Below, piece after piece: positions 1 to 10,995 of a DNA stretch of 64,000 nt (positions within the stretch are counted from its first letter, which is position 1; every line of letters starts with the position of its first letter). The DNA lies in contig JAJTTP010000012.1 in assembly GCA_023313575.1 (NCBI GenBank), forward strand, positions 682,001-746,000, in the 5' to 3' direction. Below the pieces are notes generated by a model that saw only the letters and a list, made by a program, of their open reading frames with translations, ran no database searches and was not told the origin of the DNA. The DNA comes from Eutypella sp. D-1. Lineage: Eukaryota > Ascomycota > Sordariomycetes > Xylariales > Diatrypaceae. The position numbers and the translations under genes are program-made.

Positions 1-1026
1 AGGTTTAACGGACGAGCGAAGAAAAAGATTACTACTCTACCTACCCCAAAATTAAACTCAGCCGCGGATACTACACTACCACCTACTTATTGATGTAGTA
101 TGTATGCGCTAGATGGGGTCTAGCTTAGGTAGTCGTTATAATGAAATGCCGAGGTAACGGCGCCGGGGCGGGGGGGGGGGTTCGCAATGGCGAGTATACG
201 GGCATGATAAAGACTAAAGGCGTTTCTCGTTACAGGGCATCGTGAATGAAACTTGCCATTGTGGGTTAGGTGAAAGAAATTATTCCGCGTTGTCGCGAGT
301 CGAGTGGTATATTTATATCAACCCAGAACACAGGCTTGGATAGATCCTCACTGCACTCTTCCCCCTTGGCATCAGGGGGGGAGGGGGAGGGGGCCGCCGT
401 TTCTATAATGCCGAGCCCCCGGGACGGAGCGGAGCGAACTATTGTCGCATCGCCCCTAAATACCCTACCCATAGTACTTATACACACCACACCAACCTAA
501 AAGAATGGAATGAGATAGACAGATGGCTCTTTTTTTCTACCCCAGGCGAGGTACCTCAAAAAACCTCCTTCCCGATGGAGGAGGGGGTTGCGCGCGCGGC
601 TAGGGTTAGGGGGGGAAACGGTTGTTGGGGGGTTGTTCTAGAACGATTTTCCTCTTAAATTCCTTCCCTCCATCCTCCTCCAACTTTCTCCTCCGGCCTC
701 CGCGCTTCCTCGGCGTCTAATTATTAAAGTTAGTTAAAACCCTCCACCGACCCTCGATGGGTGCCTGCCCCCCTCCGCCCCATCCTCCCAACTTCTTCCT
801 ACCTGCCTTTGTTTTTCTTTCCAACTTGATGGATATAGCAAATATTTGAAAGATTGGTCTACACGCGGAGAAAAAAGGTTACACGGAAACGAACATTGAC
901 TTTCATGGCGTTGCGTTGCGGAAAAGAAAAGTCACGATTGGTTGAGCGTTTCAGATAATCATATACTTTCTCTTCTCGAATCCTTACCTAGGTATAATTC
1001 ACATACACATTTCCGGAATCTTAGCA
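1..1026. other. Non-coding left edge and SDR upstream region
   Basis: I see no convincing gene here. The ORFs at about 266-500 on both strands are short, overlap each other and have no recognisable protein. The stretch holds a G11 homopolymer at 170-180, a G-rich and pyrimidine-rich stretch around 590-800, and a copy of the palindrome TACCTAGGTA at 985-994, which ends 32 bases before the dehydrogenase start codon. The last 100-200 bases probably carry the promoter and 5' leader of that gene. No clear TATA box can be assigned. Confidence 0.5.
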
Positions 1027-1889
1027 ATGTCTTCACTTGAGGGCAAGGTATACGCATTTACGGGCGGCGCGAGCGGCATCGGTCTCGCCACGGCTAAGAT
1101 AATATCCCGGAGGGGCGCGACGGTGTGCATTGCGGACGTGGACCCGGAAGCGATGAGGATAGCGGAGGAATACTTCACGCAGCAGGGCGCAAATTTTACC
1201 ATCACGAGGGTGGACGTCTCTAAGAGGAATGAAGTCGACGCGTGGGTCGAGGGCGTTGTAAGCAAGTTCGGACGACTCGACGGCGCCTGTAATAGCGCGG
1301 GTATAATCGGTAGGCATCACGGCCTGCGGGACGTTGCCGACCTCGAGGACGAGGAGTGGCACAAGATCATCGCGGTCAACCTCACGGGAACCATGTACTG
1401 CCTGCGGGCCGAGCTTCGCAAAGTGGCCGACGGTGGCTCCATTGTCAATGTCGCCTCTATACACGGTCTTCAAGGTAAGAAGAATGACCAAGGTTTTCTC
1501 TCTTTTTTTCTCTTTACGTTTTTCCCTATAACCTATCTAGCATAATAGCGGTGCAAGAATGCTGACCGACGTACTGCGTAGGCTTTGCGAAACACGGCGC
1601 ATATGATGCTAGCAAGCATGGTATTATAGGCTTGACCAAGGCGGCGGCCAAGGAGAATGGCCATCGAGAGGTGCGGGTTAATGCCGTAGCACCAGGGGCC
1701 ATTTTTACTCCGTTGATGGAGAAGAGCTGGAAGCTGACGGACCGACCCGCGGACGCACCATTCGATGATTCGGCGGCCTTTGGGAGACAGGGGACATCGG
1801 AGGAGTGCGGAAATGTCATCGCGTTCCTCCTGGGTCCGGAAAGTAGGTATGTGAGTGGCAGCGTCTACTCTGTCGATGGCGCAATGTAG
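1027..1889 (+). CDS. Short-chain dehydrogenase/reductase (SDR), 251 aa, one intron
   Basis: Two exons, 1027-1474 and 1582-1889, join in frame across a 107-nt intron (GTAAGA donor, GCGTAG acceptor) to give 251 residues, the usual length of a classical SDR. Seen in sequence: the Rossmann dinucleotide-binding motif TGGASGIG at residues 12-19, an NSAG variant of the NNAG motif near residue 90, the active-site serine region NVASIHG, and the catalytic YDASK (Tyr157, Lys161). The YxxxK pair is only restored by splicing, which supports the intron. The family performs NAD(P)(H)-dependent oxidoreduction of alcohols, ketones, sugars or steroid-like substrates. The substrate cannot be told from sequence. 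An Asp after the second strand (around ADVDPEA) suggests preference for NAD(H), by inference. The gene converges on NAA20 with 96 bases between stop codons. No partner genes suggest a pathway. Confidence 0.92.
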
Positions 1890-1985
1890 ATTGTAGCAAT
1901 GGCAAGAAGGATACCCTTGTAGCTGGACCTCCAAAGCTTCGACATGTAATGGAATCGAGATTGGGATCTGGATGGACATCGGCGC

Positions 1986-2627
1986 TCAGAAGACATCCTC
2001 GGGATTGACGAAGTGGTTCCTTCCGTCGGATCGAATGTGCTTCAGATCCTTGTCGCGTTTCATGGGCTTGCGCATGTCATAGGCATCCTCGCCCTCGGCG
2101 GTGGGATCGTCGAGGTTCTCGCCATAGTAGTTCTTGACGACGCGGTAGACGCTGTAACCCATGCCTTCGTAGAACTTGATAGCCTTGGTGTTGCTCTTTC
2201 GGACAAAGAGATCGACAAACCAGGCATCAGCCTTGTTAGCGGCAGCTTCGATGTTCATGCTGAGGATGGTGCCGAGACCAAGACGACGGGCCTCGGGAGC
2301 GACGGTAAGCGCCGTGATGTGGGCGTGCCAGGGCAGGTAGTGTTCGGAATACTGGAAGTAGTCGGGCGAACTCTCGACCTTGCCCATGACTGGGATTATC
2401 ATTTGGTTAGCTAGCTACCTAGGTAGGCGGGCAGAGACAGACATATGTGCAAACATACTATAGGCAAGGATATTTCCTCTCTCATCCTCAGCGACCTGGA
2501 ACAGTGAAGGCCATTTGGCGAAATACTGAAGGTAGAAGTTGAGATCGTAGGTCTCGGTGAAAGGATCAAGGTTGCATTTCGAGATGTGATTGAGATCGGT
2601 GGGCTCGAAAGGTCGGAAGGACACCAT
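1986..2627 (-). CDS. naa20: NatB N-terminal acetyltransferase catalytic subunit NAA20, 190 aa
   Basis: Minus strand. Exon 1 is 2627-2459 and exon 2 is 2389-1986, separated by a 69-nt intron (GTATGT donor, CCCAG acceptor). Splicing gives AYIMGK at the junction, matching the conserved beta-strand of NAA20 proteins. The product is a GNAT-fold enzyme: N-terminal NLDPFTETY and FYLQY blocks typical of NAA20, the acetyl-CoA pyrophosphate-binding loop RRLGLG at residues 91-96, then FVDLFVR, a GYSVYR block, and DAYDMRK near the C-terminus. Its known role is to transfer acetyl groups co-translationally to N-terminal Met followed by Asp, Glu, Asn or Gln, on ribosomes, with the auxiliary subunit NAA25. 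Length fits the family (human about 178 aa). The start lies in a good context, CACCATGG. The intron contains one TACCTAGGTA palindrome at 2416-2425. Confidence 0.95.
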
Positions 2628-4333
2628 GGTGGTAGAACCTCAGGGATGATACCCTCGAGATCAGGTAGTTCTAACGGGTAAGACGAGAAAGATCTAAGTA
2701 GGAGTTGGTTGTTGGTGACTCGAGGGTTATCTACTGTGATGATGGTAGAGTGAGAGTGGCGGGAGTGGCAGAAGGTTAGAATGTTGGTGGGTGATGAGAA
2801 TCGCGTTATGACTTAATAACCTAGGTATGCCCCTCCAAGATGTTTCACGGATTACTTTATACGTGCAGGTGGGCTGGAGGGGTTCCATGGTTCTAACCGG
2901 GGCCGTTTAACGTTTTAGCGTTCTACTTAGGTACCCAGCTATCGTTCTAAACGTTCTCCCGAATGCACCTGCCCAGGTGCCTACCTATGTTTCGGACAGA
3001 CAGAAACAAAGTTATGCCTATCACGGTAAGTGTCACCTACCTGAAATACTTAGGTAGGTATGCAAGGCTTGAAAACACAGCGGGTGTGGCTTCCCTATTG
3101 AAACCTCTGTACTCGACAGTTGCCAGCTGCCGAGGTGAGATCAGTCGAGGGAAAAGCAACTGGCAAAGCTGTGAGACAGGGCGTTTGCCAGCGGGGAGAA
3201 CGACCCAGGATCGACAGGGCACATGGGAAGTCCATGCATGAAAGTTCCCCGAGTGCAATTTCCAAGATTGAAATTTAATATTCAAGCCCATACCTAACCT
3301 CCAGGGCTTTAGTCTACTACTAAGTATGCATTTGTATGACCTTTTACAGATAATAAATAATGAGACCTGCAAACAATAAGCTCCGAACACTCAACTGAAC
3401 ATACCATGAAGAATGGCTTCCATATCCATGTTGTCTCTTCCCTCTTTCACCATTTCCCTAGGTAAAGTACCTAAGTAAGCTGAGTAATTCATACCAAAAA
3501 GGCCTAAGGTATGCAGTTACTTCGTACCTGATAACTAAATTGCATGTGAATCTTTACCTTACCTACCATAGTCTGATAATATAACCTTCCCAAGGGTGCA
3601 ACTTCCCCCCCTGTTTGCCCTGTCTGGGGTTAGATTCCCTATCAGATACCCATATAACTGTTACTGGAATAAGTGCATATGTATGCAGGTATTTTTTATC
3701 TACTTCTTCTTTTATATTCTGATATGTACCAAGCGATCTCCTATCACTTCCACGGTTTTCTTCACTCCCTTCAGCCATTCTAAGGGAAACTTTTTCAGAA
3801 TACTTATTATTGAGCAATAAATATTAGCATTGTACTCTACAACCAGGAACCAAACCTCCTACCTGTCTGTGTATACCGACCGATCCTTAACTATTGATAA
3901 AGGCCGTGCACTCGAGTACGATTTACATACGTGGAAGGGGGCTCGGGGTGCTCGGGCGCTTCCTTGTTTGATATTTACTTTACATTACTGTATATCAAGT
4001 CGGGGTTGACCGGTTGCATAAATGATATTCAAACCTTCTTCTCTCTGATGTAACGCGCGCTGACTCTACAAGTCTAACCTACCCAAAAAGAGGACAAGGT
4101 GAAGAAGCTTCACCAACAAAACAATCGATCGTGTGTTGGATCGTGTGTGCGTTTGTGTATGTGCGCGCGCACATACCTACCTACTTAACTACCTACCTAG
4201 AGCTCTACTCGGCATAACTACCTAAGTAGGGACTGGTCGGATCTGAAATCTGACGGGCGATTCCCAAAACCGCCTTCTACACCCTCATCAACCATCAATC
4301 AAAGAAAACCACACAAAAAAAATAAGACCAAAA
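2628..4333. other. Non-coding gap between divergent genes
   Basis: This 1.7-kb gap separates the divergently transcribed NAA20 and the unrecognised gene at 4334, so it should hold two promoters. No ORF here resembles a protein. It contains scattered CCTA/TAGG tetranucleotide motifs, densest at about 4170-4230, and an alternating purine-pyrimidine stretch (GTGTGTGCG...GCGCGCGC) at about 4135-4172. The sequence just before the downstream ATG is A-rich, as expected of a fungal 5' leader. Confidence 0.5.
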
Positions 4334-5657
4334 ATGTCACCATCACCTCATACGCCGCGCCACTCGCGGCAATCCTCGAGCATCGACATGTCCTACAACC
4401 AGACCTCCTCCTACCAGCACTCGAGCCCCGGCTCCTCGCCCAACGTGCGGCGCGCCTCCAAGTCCTCCTTCCAAGATGCTCCTCTCACGCCCCTGCGCAA
4501 CAGCATGAACGAATCCGAGCTGGCCCAGCTCAGTAGCGGCGGCAGCGTCGGCCACCCGGACGACAACAGTAACAACGGTCTAGGCAACCTAGCTGACGAG
4601 CTTGCCGACGCCCTGGACGGCTCCGGCGACGAGGACGAGTACTACGAGGACGGAGAGGGCCCCTCTATCATCCAGGACGACGAGCAGGATGACAACGGAC
4701 GGCCAGCGGCAGCGGCGGGAGACGATGGCGTGAGGGATAGCGGGGTTGACGTAGCGGCCGCGAAGAACGCCAGGCACAAGTCTAATAATCCAAGCCTGAG
4801 CGTACCCCCGACGAACGGACGAGGCGGCCACCGACGATTAGGGAGCGCCTACGACGGGAGCGAGTACGGGTCCGACACCGACCTCGATACGGCGGGGATG
4901 CCGCCCAGTTTAGTCTCCAGGATCGATGCTATCGAGTCGTTAGCACGGAGAGGCACGGAGAATACCGGCGGGCCTGCCGACGGCGTCTTCAATAGGTTAA
5001 CAGACGGGTTGAAGGATCTCGGATCCCAGTCGAGTGTGGAGGGGAGCACAACAAGGTACGTTCTACTATTACAATATATATGCCTAAGTATATAGATATA
5101 TATCTAGGCATAACAAGACTCTATAGAACATGCTAACATATCATATCAGATTAATCACAGCGCACTCAGCTCTAGCCACACACCTAGCACACCAGACACG
5201 ACAGCTACACAACCTCACATTCCCACTGCTCTCCCCACTAGTAGCGCCACCCGACGCCGATACGATCGACAGCCTGGTCCCGCTGCTGACCGCGGTATCG
5301 GACACGATGCCGCGGCCGGCGACGGCGGCGCTGGCGTCGCTGACGACGCTGCACTCGGCAACGGCGGACCTGGTGCAGACGCTGAACTACCTATCCGACA
5401 CGCTGCACATGTCGCGGCAGACGACGACGGCGGCAGCGCGGCGCCTGCGGTCCGCCCGCGACATGGTGGCCGAGATGCGGCGCGAGGACGAGCTCCGCGA
5501 GGAAGGCGAGCGCTGGCTCGACCGCGGCAACTGGGGCGACCGCCTCCGCGCCCGCGAGTGCGCCGGCGTCTGCCGCGACGTCGTCGGTGGCTTCGAGGAG
5601 GTCTGCGATGGTTGGCGCGCCAGGCTGCTCGCCCAGGCCGAGTCTGCCCCTGCATAG
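4334..5657 (+). CDS. Unrecognised conserved-looking protein, disordered N-terminus and helical C-terminus, 409 aa
   Basis: Two exons, 4334-5055 and 5150-5657, give 409 residues. The 94-nt intron is well supported: GTACGT donor, a TGCTAAC branch site at 5130-5136 and a CAG acceptor, with an Arg codon rebuilt across the junction. Residues 1-80 are rich in Ser, Pro and Gln. Residues about 95-120 are strongly acidic (DEDEYYEDGEGP, then a DDEQDD run). A Ser/Asp-rich segment follows. From about residue 195 onward the sequence looks folded and helical: SLVSRIDAIESLARR, HSALATHLAHQTRQLHNL, then a long Ala/Arg-rich helix with LNYLSDTLHMSRQTT and a Trp-containing tail. There are no catalytic motifs, signal peptide or membrane segments. 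This architecture suggests a scaffold or complex subunit, but that is inference and I do not recognise the family. Codon use is strongly GC-biased in exon 2. Confidence 0.85.
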
Positions 5658-6885
5658 GATGCGGGGGCCAGCAGCAGCGGCGGCGTAGAAGACAGCCAGC
5701 AGACAACAGCCACAGCCACCCCTTCTCAAAAGACGAAGGCAAGCGGCAAGGAAAACAAGAAGTAAAGAGACCGAGAGAAAGATATGAAAGCATAGAATGG
5801 ATTCCGGTTATGAGTGATGCAGTTTTATTTTTTTTCCCTCACTTCATTTTTAGAGCGTGTTAAGAGAGGCAGAGACGCAGAGTAGATTGTTTGGTGGGAG
5901 TGCCTTTACCACCTCCCCCCAGTCAATGCTGGCAGTCAGACGAATTATCCCGCCGCTGCCGCCGCCGCCGTCGTTATCACTGTCATTATTGCCTTTTACT
6001 CCCCCATTGTACACACAGCATTAGCGTCCACGCACCGCATATCTCTTTTGTTTATCATGATCATCATTTTTCTCCTGTTCACTTTTACCCCCTTTGCCCG
6101 AAGAGCAGGGACAGCTCCCGAACAGGCCCCGAATCTCCATACACCTTCCCGGCTTCATCATCACCGAGGAGGGGGTATCAGATGGCTGATAACGTATCAT
6201 CATCATCATCCACCCCTATTACTATCTATCTACTACCACTACCTACCCGTCACTCAACCTTTGACCCCTTATTATCCGCCCCCCCTAGATAGAAGAAAGA
6301 CGAGGGGGGAGAGAACCCGATAGGCGATTTGGTTATGATACTTCTTCCACCCCATCAGGGGCTAAGTAAGACTTTTGGGTGGGCTGATCAGGAAAAAGAA
6401 AAGGAAAGACACCTACGCAGCAAACCCCCTCCCCCTCCTCCTAATCTTGTCCTGATATGTAGATAGACAGACAAGGTGAACAGGGACAGAGAAGGGAGAT
6501 AAAAAGACAAAAACAACAAGAACAAGAGACAGGATAAGACCGGCATAGATGGGGAGGGAATGAAAACAGAACAGAAAGATTCCGAAACTTCTTTTACTAA
6601 ACCCTTTTTTCTCCATACCATGATGTTTTTCTTAAGAGGTGAATGAATCATCGTGGGGGGGAGCGTGTGTAAGTATGTCTAAGTGTGGTGGTGAATGCAC
6701 GATTAGGATCCTTCCCCCCCCCCCTTCCCTGGTTTAAACCCCCACTCCTTCGGGACAGACTGTAATATGGCATGGCTGAGTAGGGTCGAGATGAGATGAC
6801 GCTGTCTCGCCTACCCTAAGGAAGGGGGGGGGGGTGTGAAGTAGCATGGCGGCTAATGACTACCTGGGTAGTTAGGTAGGTATCT

Positions 6886-6912
6886 GGGATGGGATGGGAT
6901 GGGATAGGATAG
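6886..6912. repeat. GGGAT pentanucleotide array
   Basis: A short tandem array of GGGAT with degenerate GGATA units at its 3' end, lying in the gap between two convergent genes. It is non-coding, and no function is evident. Confidence 0.8.
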
Positions 6913-7370
6913 GTCGTAGTGGTAGGTATCATGATGGCTAACCTACCCCGGTCAATCGACCTAGCACTCGAGAATAGATAGACAGATAGATATCATCAAG
7001 CTCACGAATAATATAGATATATCGAAGGTGGATGGATGAATAAAAAAGACTACACACATCACTCCCATCCCCGCCCCCTTCTCCAGAAGTAGATACTCCT
7101 CGCCTTGCCTGGCAGGTGCTGCTGCACTCGTTGCCATGTATTTCACGACATACACATACTTAGGTAACCAGACAGACGACAAACAGACACGAATAGGGAG
7201 GAGAATGTGAATATACCGACAAGCTTACTTCGATGGCAGTAATAGGAACGAAAGTGTGGTGTGTAGTATAACACGCGGTTTACTCACCTAACAACACTCA
7301 CTCCCTCCCGGGGGCCCCCATCAAGCCCCGGCGGAGGACACAAATGTATAGATAGATGGATATGCAGTAT

Positions 7371-7393
7371 ATGTATGTATGTATGTATGTATG
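7371..7393. repeat. ATGT tetranucleotide microsatellite
   Basis: About five to six uninterrupted ATGT units in non-coding sequence. It would be a likely length-polymorphic marker. Confidence 0.85.
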
Positions 7394-7536
7394 GGTAGTT
7401 AGTTAGGCGGGTGGACTTTTTCAATCGACCGAAAAAAGTTAACGCCTCGAAAACTACCCAAAACCAAACTAAACCGTAGCTCGCCTACCTACGTAGATAT
7501 ACCGACCGGTCGGTCGAGCATTCAGTCGGGGGTAGA

Positions 7537-7601
7537 GGGGGGGGGGGGGGAGGGGGATGGTATATATGACGAGAGAAAGGGGGAGCGGGGGGGGGGGGGG
7601 G
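7537..7601 (+). repeat. Paired G-homopolymers (G14 and G15)
   Basis: Two long guanine runs, at 7537-7550 and 7587-7601, are separated by 36 bases that are themselves G-rich. The region could form G-quadruplex structures on the plus strand. A GATATAAAAC TATA-like element follows immediately. No gene begins downstream on this strand, so a promoter role is speculative. Confidence 0.7.
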
Positions 7602-8717
7602 ATATAAAACGAGAAGGAGAGGCGAGTAATCAGATTAGATCTCACGATCGATTCTATTCTATTCTCAATTCATTTCATTTTCAATTCCATTTACGTTCCT
7701 CCTTTCCCTTTCTCTCCGAAGGAAAACGCTAATACGTATAAAGACATATTCACACACACACACACATACACAAAAATTCGAAACCCCATCTAAGGAGAGA
7801 GAGAGGGGGAAAAAAATGCACACACGCTTCATGATGGGGAATACTGCAGCAGTAAAAGATAAAACAAATAAAAGCCAGTCAGCCCAGCCCCAGCCAGGGC
7901 CATGCCATGCCATGCATATCTCTCTCTTTTTTTAATCCGAAGGCCTTCCCTCCTATTCGCCTTCCTACCCCTGCCTGCCTGCCAGCCAGACAGACAGACG
8001 TATGTAAAAAGATTAACCCTCCCTCGAGCGCAAGAGAGAGAAAGGACGACAACGACAACAACAACAATAGCCTCCCCTCAGCCAGCCAGCCAGAAACCCC
8101 GTTAGGTGGGTAGGGTATCATCAACCGTGCGACGCCACTGAGCCGTTGAAAAGAAAGAGAAGAAAAAAGGAACAACAGAGAAAAGGCGAGTGTTCGCCTC
8201 GATAATGATAATAGACCTTTCCCTCCGCCCCCGTCTGCGCTCTCCTTCCAATTTCCTCCCTCCTTTAGGCCTACCCCACCCCCTTCCCTTGCGCACCCGA
8301 TAATGCATGCCGTTCCGTAAATTCATCAGACCGAAAAAAGAAAGAAAAAAAGAAAACCAAAAAAGTTAACTCCTTTAAATATTCGTAGCTGTTCGTCTCA
8401 TGGTGGGGAAGGAACCCCAAAAAAAGAAAAAAAGGGCAAGAAGGCTTTTTTTCTTGCCACATGCATATGATGGTTATATGAAGGAAAGCCTTCCTCCGTA
8501 ACTGAGATGGGATGAAAAAAACGCCGATTGGATGCAATAAAAAGCAGTGTTTTTTTGTGTGTTGGTGGGTATCACTTTTGGTCTCTTCTCTTTCGCCATG
8601 TGGATGGACGAGAAGCCGGATTTGCTCATCATGGGCCTGAACGGAGAACGGAGGCTCTCGTGGCTGCGCAACGATGCCGGTGTGCGGAAATGGGTGGTCG
8701 AGGAACAACGTCCCCAA

Positions 8718-10719
8718 TTACCGAATGACGCCCCAGTCAGCTAGCCTACCGCCACCGCCGTCGCTGTCCTCCCTTTGGCCAGGTCTCCTCCCAAACGTCG
8801 TCCAGAATCGCAGGGTCTCGTCACCCGCTCCAGTCACCACAGTCCGGCCGTCGGGGCTCATTGCCAGGTACAGCACCCTATAAGTGTGACCAGTGAGACT
8901 AACGACTTGCGTCATGGAAGGGTACTTCCAGACTACGATCTGGTTCTGACTGTACCCGTGCGTGGAGACGATTTCGTTGGAGTTTTTGGACCACGCGATA
9001 TTACAGACCTGACTCCCCGTATCGATTTCGTTGATGACCGTGCCGCGTACGGTATCGTGGAATATTATCCTCCTGTCTGCAGTACCGCCGCCGGAGGCAA
9101 GGAGACCACGTTGGTGTGGTGACCAGGCGATCGCCTTCACGGCTGCCGTGTGGTCCGAGAATTTCCATAGGGGTGTTTCTGAAAGCCTATCCCAGACCAT
9201 AAGTTTGTTGTCGTTGCCTCCGCTCGCTAGCTGGCCGTCCTCGCAATTCCACTTAAGACCACAAACTTCTTGTTTATGGCCCATGAGTTTCCGCATCCAT
9301 TGGTCGGGAGCTCTGACATCGCGGTGGTATATTAGGCGATCCCTAGAACCTGAAGTCAAGATATGAGTATTCCACGCCAGAGACCCTACTCGGGCCGTAT
9401 GGCCGGTCATCGTTCGTAACCGCCGCGTCTTCTCCGCATCCCAAATCTGCACGAGGCCTTTTCCGGTACCAATAGCCAGATGCGTTCCCTTTTGGATCCA
9501 AGACACACTCGTCACGGTGTCGTCCTCAAGTGTGCACAGTTTGTTCACGCGACTCGTCTGTGCATTCCACATATAGACACTGGACCCTAAGCCGACACCT
9601 AGAACGTTCGCACTCCCCCAATCGACTAAATTCAAATAGAAGTCGTCTGCCAACTCTGGAGCATCGAGAACTTTGTAGGGTACTTTGCTGACGGCTCGCG
9701 GTTGCCGCCGCGGGCTTAGAAGCATCTGTTGACTGCCAAAACGAACAGGTGATAGGCTATAGATTTCGGAGCGGGTATCTAAATTAGGGCCATGCCGGCT
9801 TTGCGGTGTCCTGGACGGTGTCGGGTGGCCAGCGGCATTGGTGTGGTGGCGAGGCGACATATATGAGAAGAGATTCTTGTGTGGCGTTGAGGGGGTAAAG
9901 CTAGAAGGGAGGGAAGGAGGGGGGTTGTTTGGAGGCGTATGTGACCGGGTGCTATCACGAGCATGTCCAGAACGCGATGAACCCGGCATATTGTTGTCTG
10001 GCGATAACGTCGGCGGGGTAACTTGTGGTATCGTACCCTCAAATAACTCTGCTCTTAATAATGTTGAGAAGGTGCGATTCGCTTCCTCGGCTTCTTACAG
10101 TTAGTACGGAAACGTCAGGTAATGTGATCCGGGTTATAACTGTACATACTCTTCTGAAAATGGAGCTCGCCATGCGGCGTGCGCTTCTTTTGTCTTGAAG
10201 GGGTGGCAGGAGAGCCTTCCTCGTGCAACATGTTGAAGCTGGCCTGTAAGTCCTGGCCAGACCGCGATGGTATGAACCTGTGGAAAGTCAGCCTCTATAG
10301 CAGAACAAAGGCGGTACACGCACGGGTGTACAGGCACAGCATGCCTAGTCATAGGAGGCATGGGAGGTATGGGATACTAACCGATCGGCATTGATCCTCT
10401 GTCGTTTCCTACTCGGGCTGGCACCTGGCGTGCTCTCTCGTCTATCGGCGGGTAATTCCCTGGAAAGCGCCCGCGACAACGTATCGGCGTCGATACCGCG
10501 ATTCCCAACCATGTCGCTAACCCTACCACTGGCCCTCGCGCTCCTCAGATTACTGTTCTCGCCGTTCCTAGAAGCCTGCAGTCGTCCCCGGTCGGGAGGC
10601 GGTGGCGTCGCAAATCTCGCGGGTGTTCGAGTAGCGGGGCTGTTCGTATCGTCGACCGAGCGCTTGGATACTGGTGGTGGTAAAGGCATTGCAGCCATGG
10701 GATCTGGTTCTAAAGGCAT
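8718..10719 (-). CDS. cdh1: Cdh1/Fizzy-related APC/C activator, WD40 protein, 613 aa
   Basis: Minus strand, three exons: 10719-10382, 10277-10150 and 10093-8718. The introns are 104 and 56 nt; the second has a TACTAAC branch site. The product activates the anaphase-promoting complex and recruits substrates carrying D-box or KEN degrons, mainly in late mitosis and G1. Seen in sequence: a disordered Ser/Pro-rich N-terminus, the APC-binding C-box DRFIPSR at residues 112-118 rebuilt across intron 1, the EANRTF block, and a seven-bladed WD40 propeller from about residue 290 (for example HTARVGSLAW, HKQEVCGLKWN, HTAAVKAIAWSP). The C-terminus is Ile-Arg, the IR tail that docks on APC/C TPR subunits. 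The blocks favour the Cdh1/Hct1/Fzr branch over Cdc20. The first in-frame ATG is at 10719; a GTG two codons upstream is not a credible start. TP and SP sites in the N-terminus fit CDK inhibition of the family. Confidence 0.95.
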
Positions 10720-10940
10720 GCCCACGACAAGCGCCGGGCTACTAGGCTTGGCGACAATTCGTGACGATAGCAGAGTTGACAGTTGGTAATTGGCAGCAAG
10801 AGATACGAGGTGAGGAGAAGAGATCGGGAATGGGATGCGAAAGTGAGGAAAAAGGGCGCCGTCGGTGCAAGAGTCTATAGACGATCGGGGTCGAGGTCAA
10901 AGCGGTGGTGGTAGTAAAGTTGATGTGTTGTTGGGATGCT

Positions 10941-10995
10941 GGTGGTGGTTGTTGTTGTTGTGGTTGTTGTTGTTGTTGTGATTGTGGTTGTTGTA
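10941..10995 (-). repeat. CAA-rich tract upstream of cdh1
   Basis: Read on the minus strand this is a run of CAA triplets with CAC and ATC interruptions. It lies about 220-275 bases upstream of the cdh1 ATG. It is likely part of the 5' leader or promoter of cdh1, by position only. CAA runs are unstructured in RNA. Confidence 0.6.

Larger units (their letters stand above)
5658..8717. other. 3-kb gap between convergent genes, low-complexity rich
   Basis: Both flanking genes end here, so no promoter is required, yet the gap is about 3 kb. I found no convincing gene: the ORFs are homopolymer-driven. It is packed with simple sequence: C11 at 6714-6724, G11 at 6824-6834, a GGGAT pentamer array at 6886-6912, a TATG array at 7371-7393, G14 at 7537-7550, G15 at 7587-7601, and CA repeats at 7751-7766. 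A TATA-like GATATAAAA follows directly after the last G run. A 48-codon ORF with coding-like composition starts at 8598 and overlaps the end of cdh1 on the opposite strand. It may be long 3' untranslated sequence or a non-coding transcript. Confidence 0.45.

Noticed and set aside
598..620. Telomere-like TAGGGTTAGGG
   Set aside because: Only two units, followed by a G run. No array and no sign of a chromosome end.
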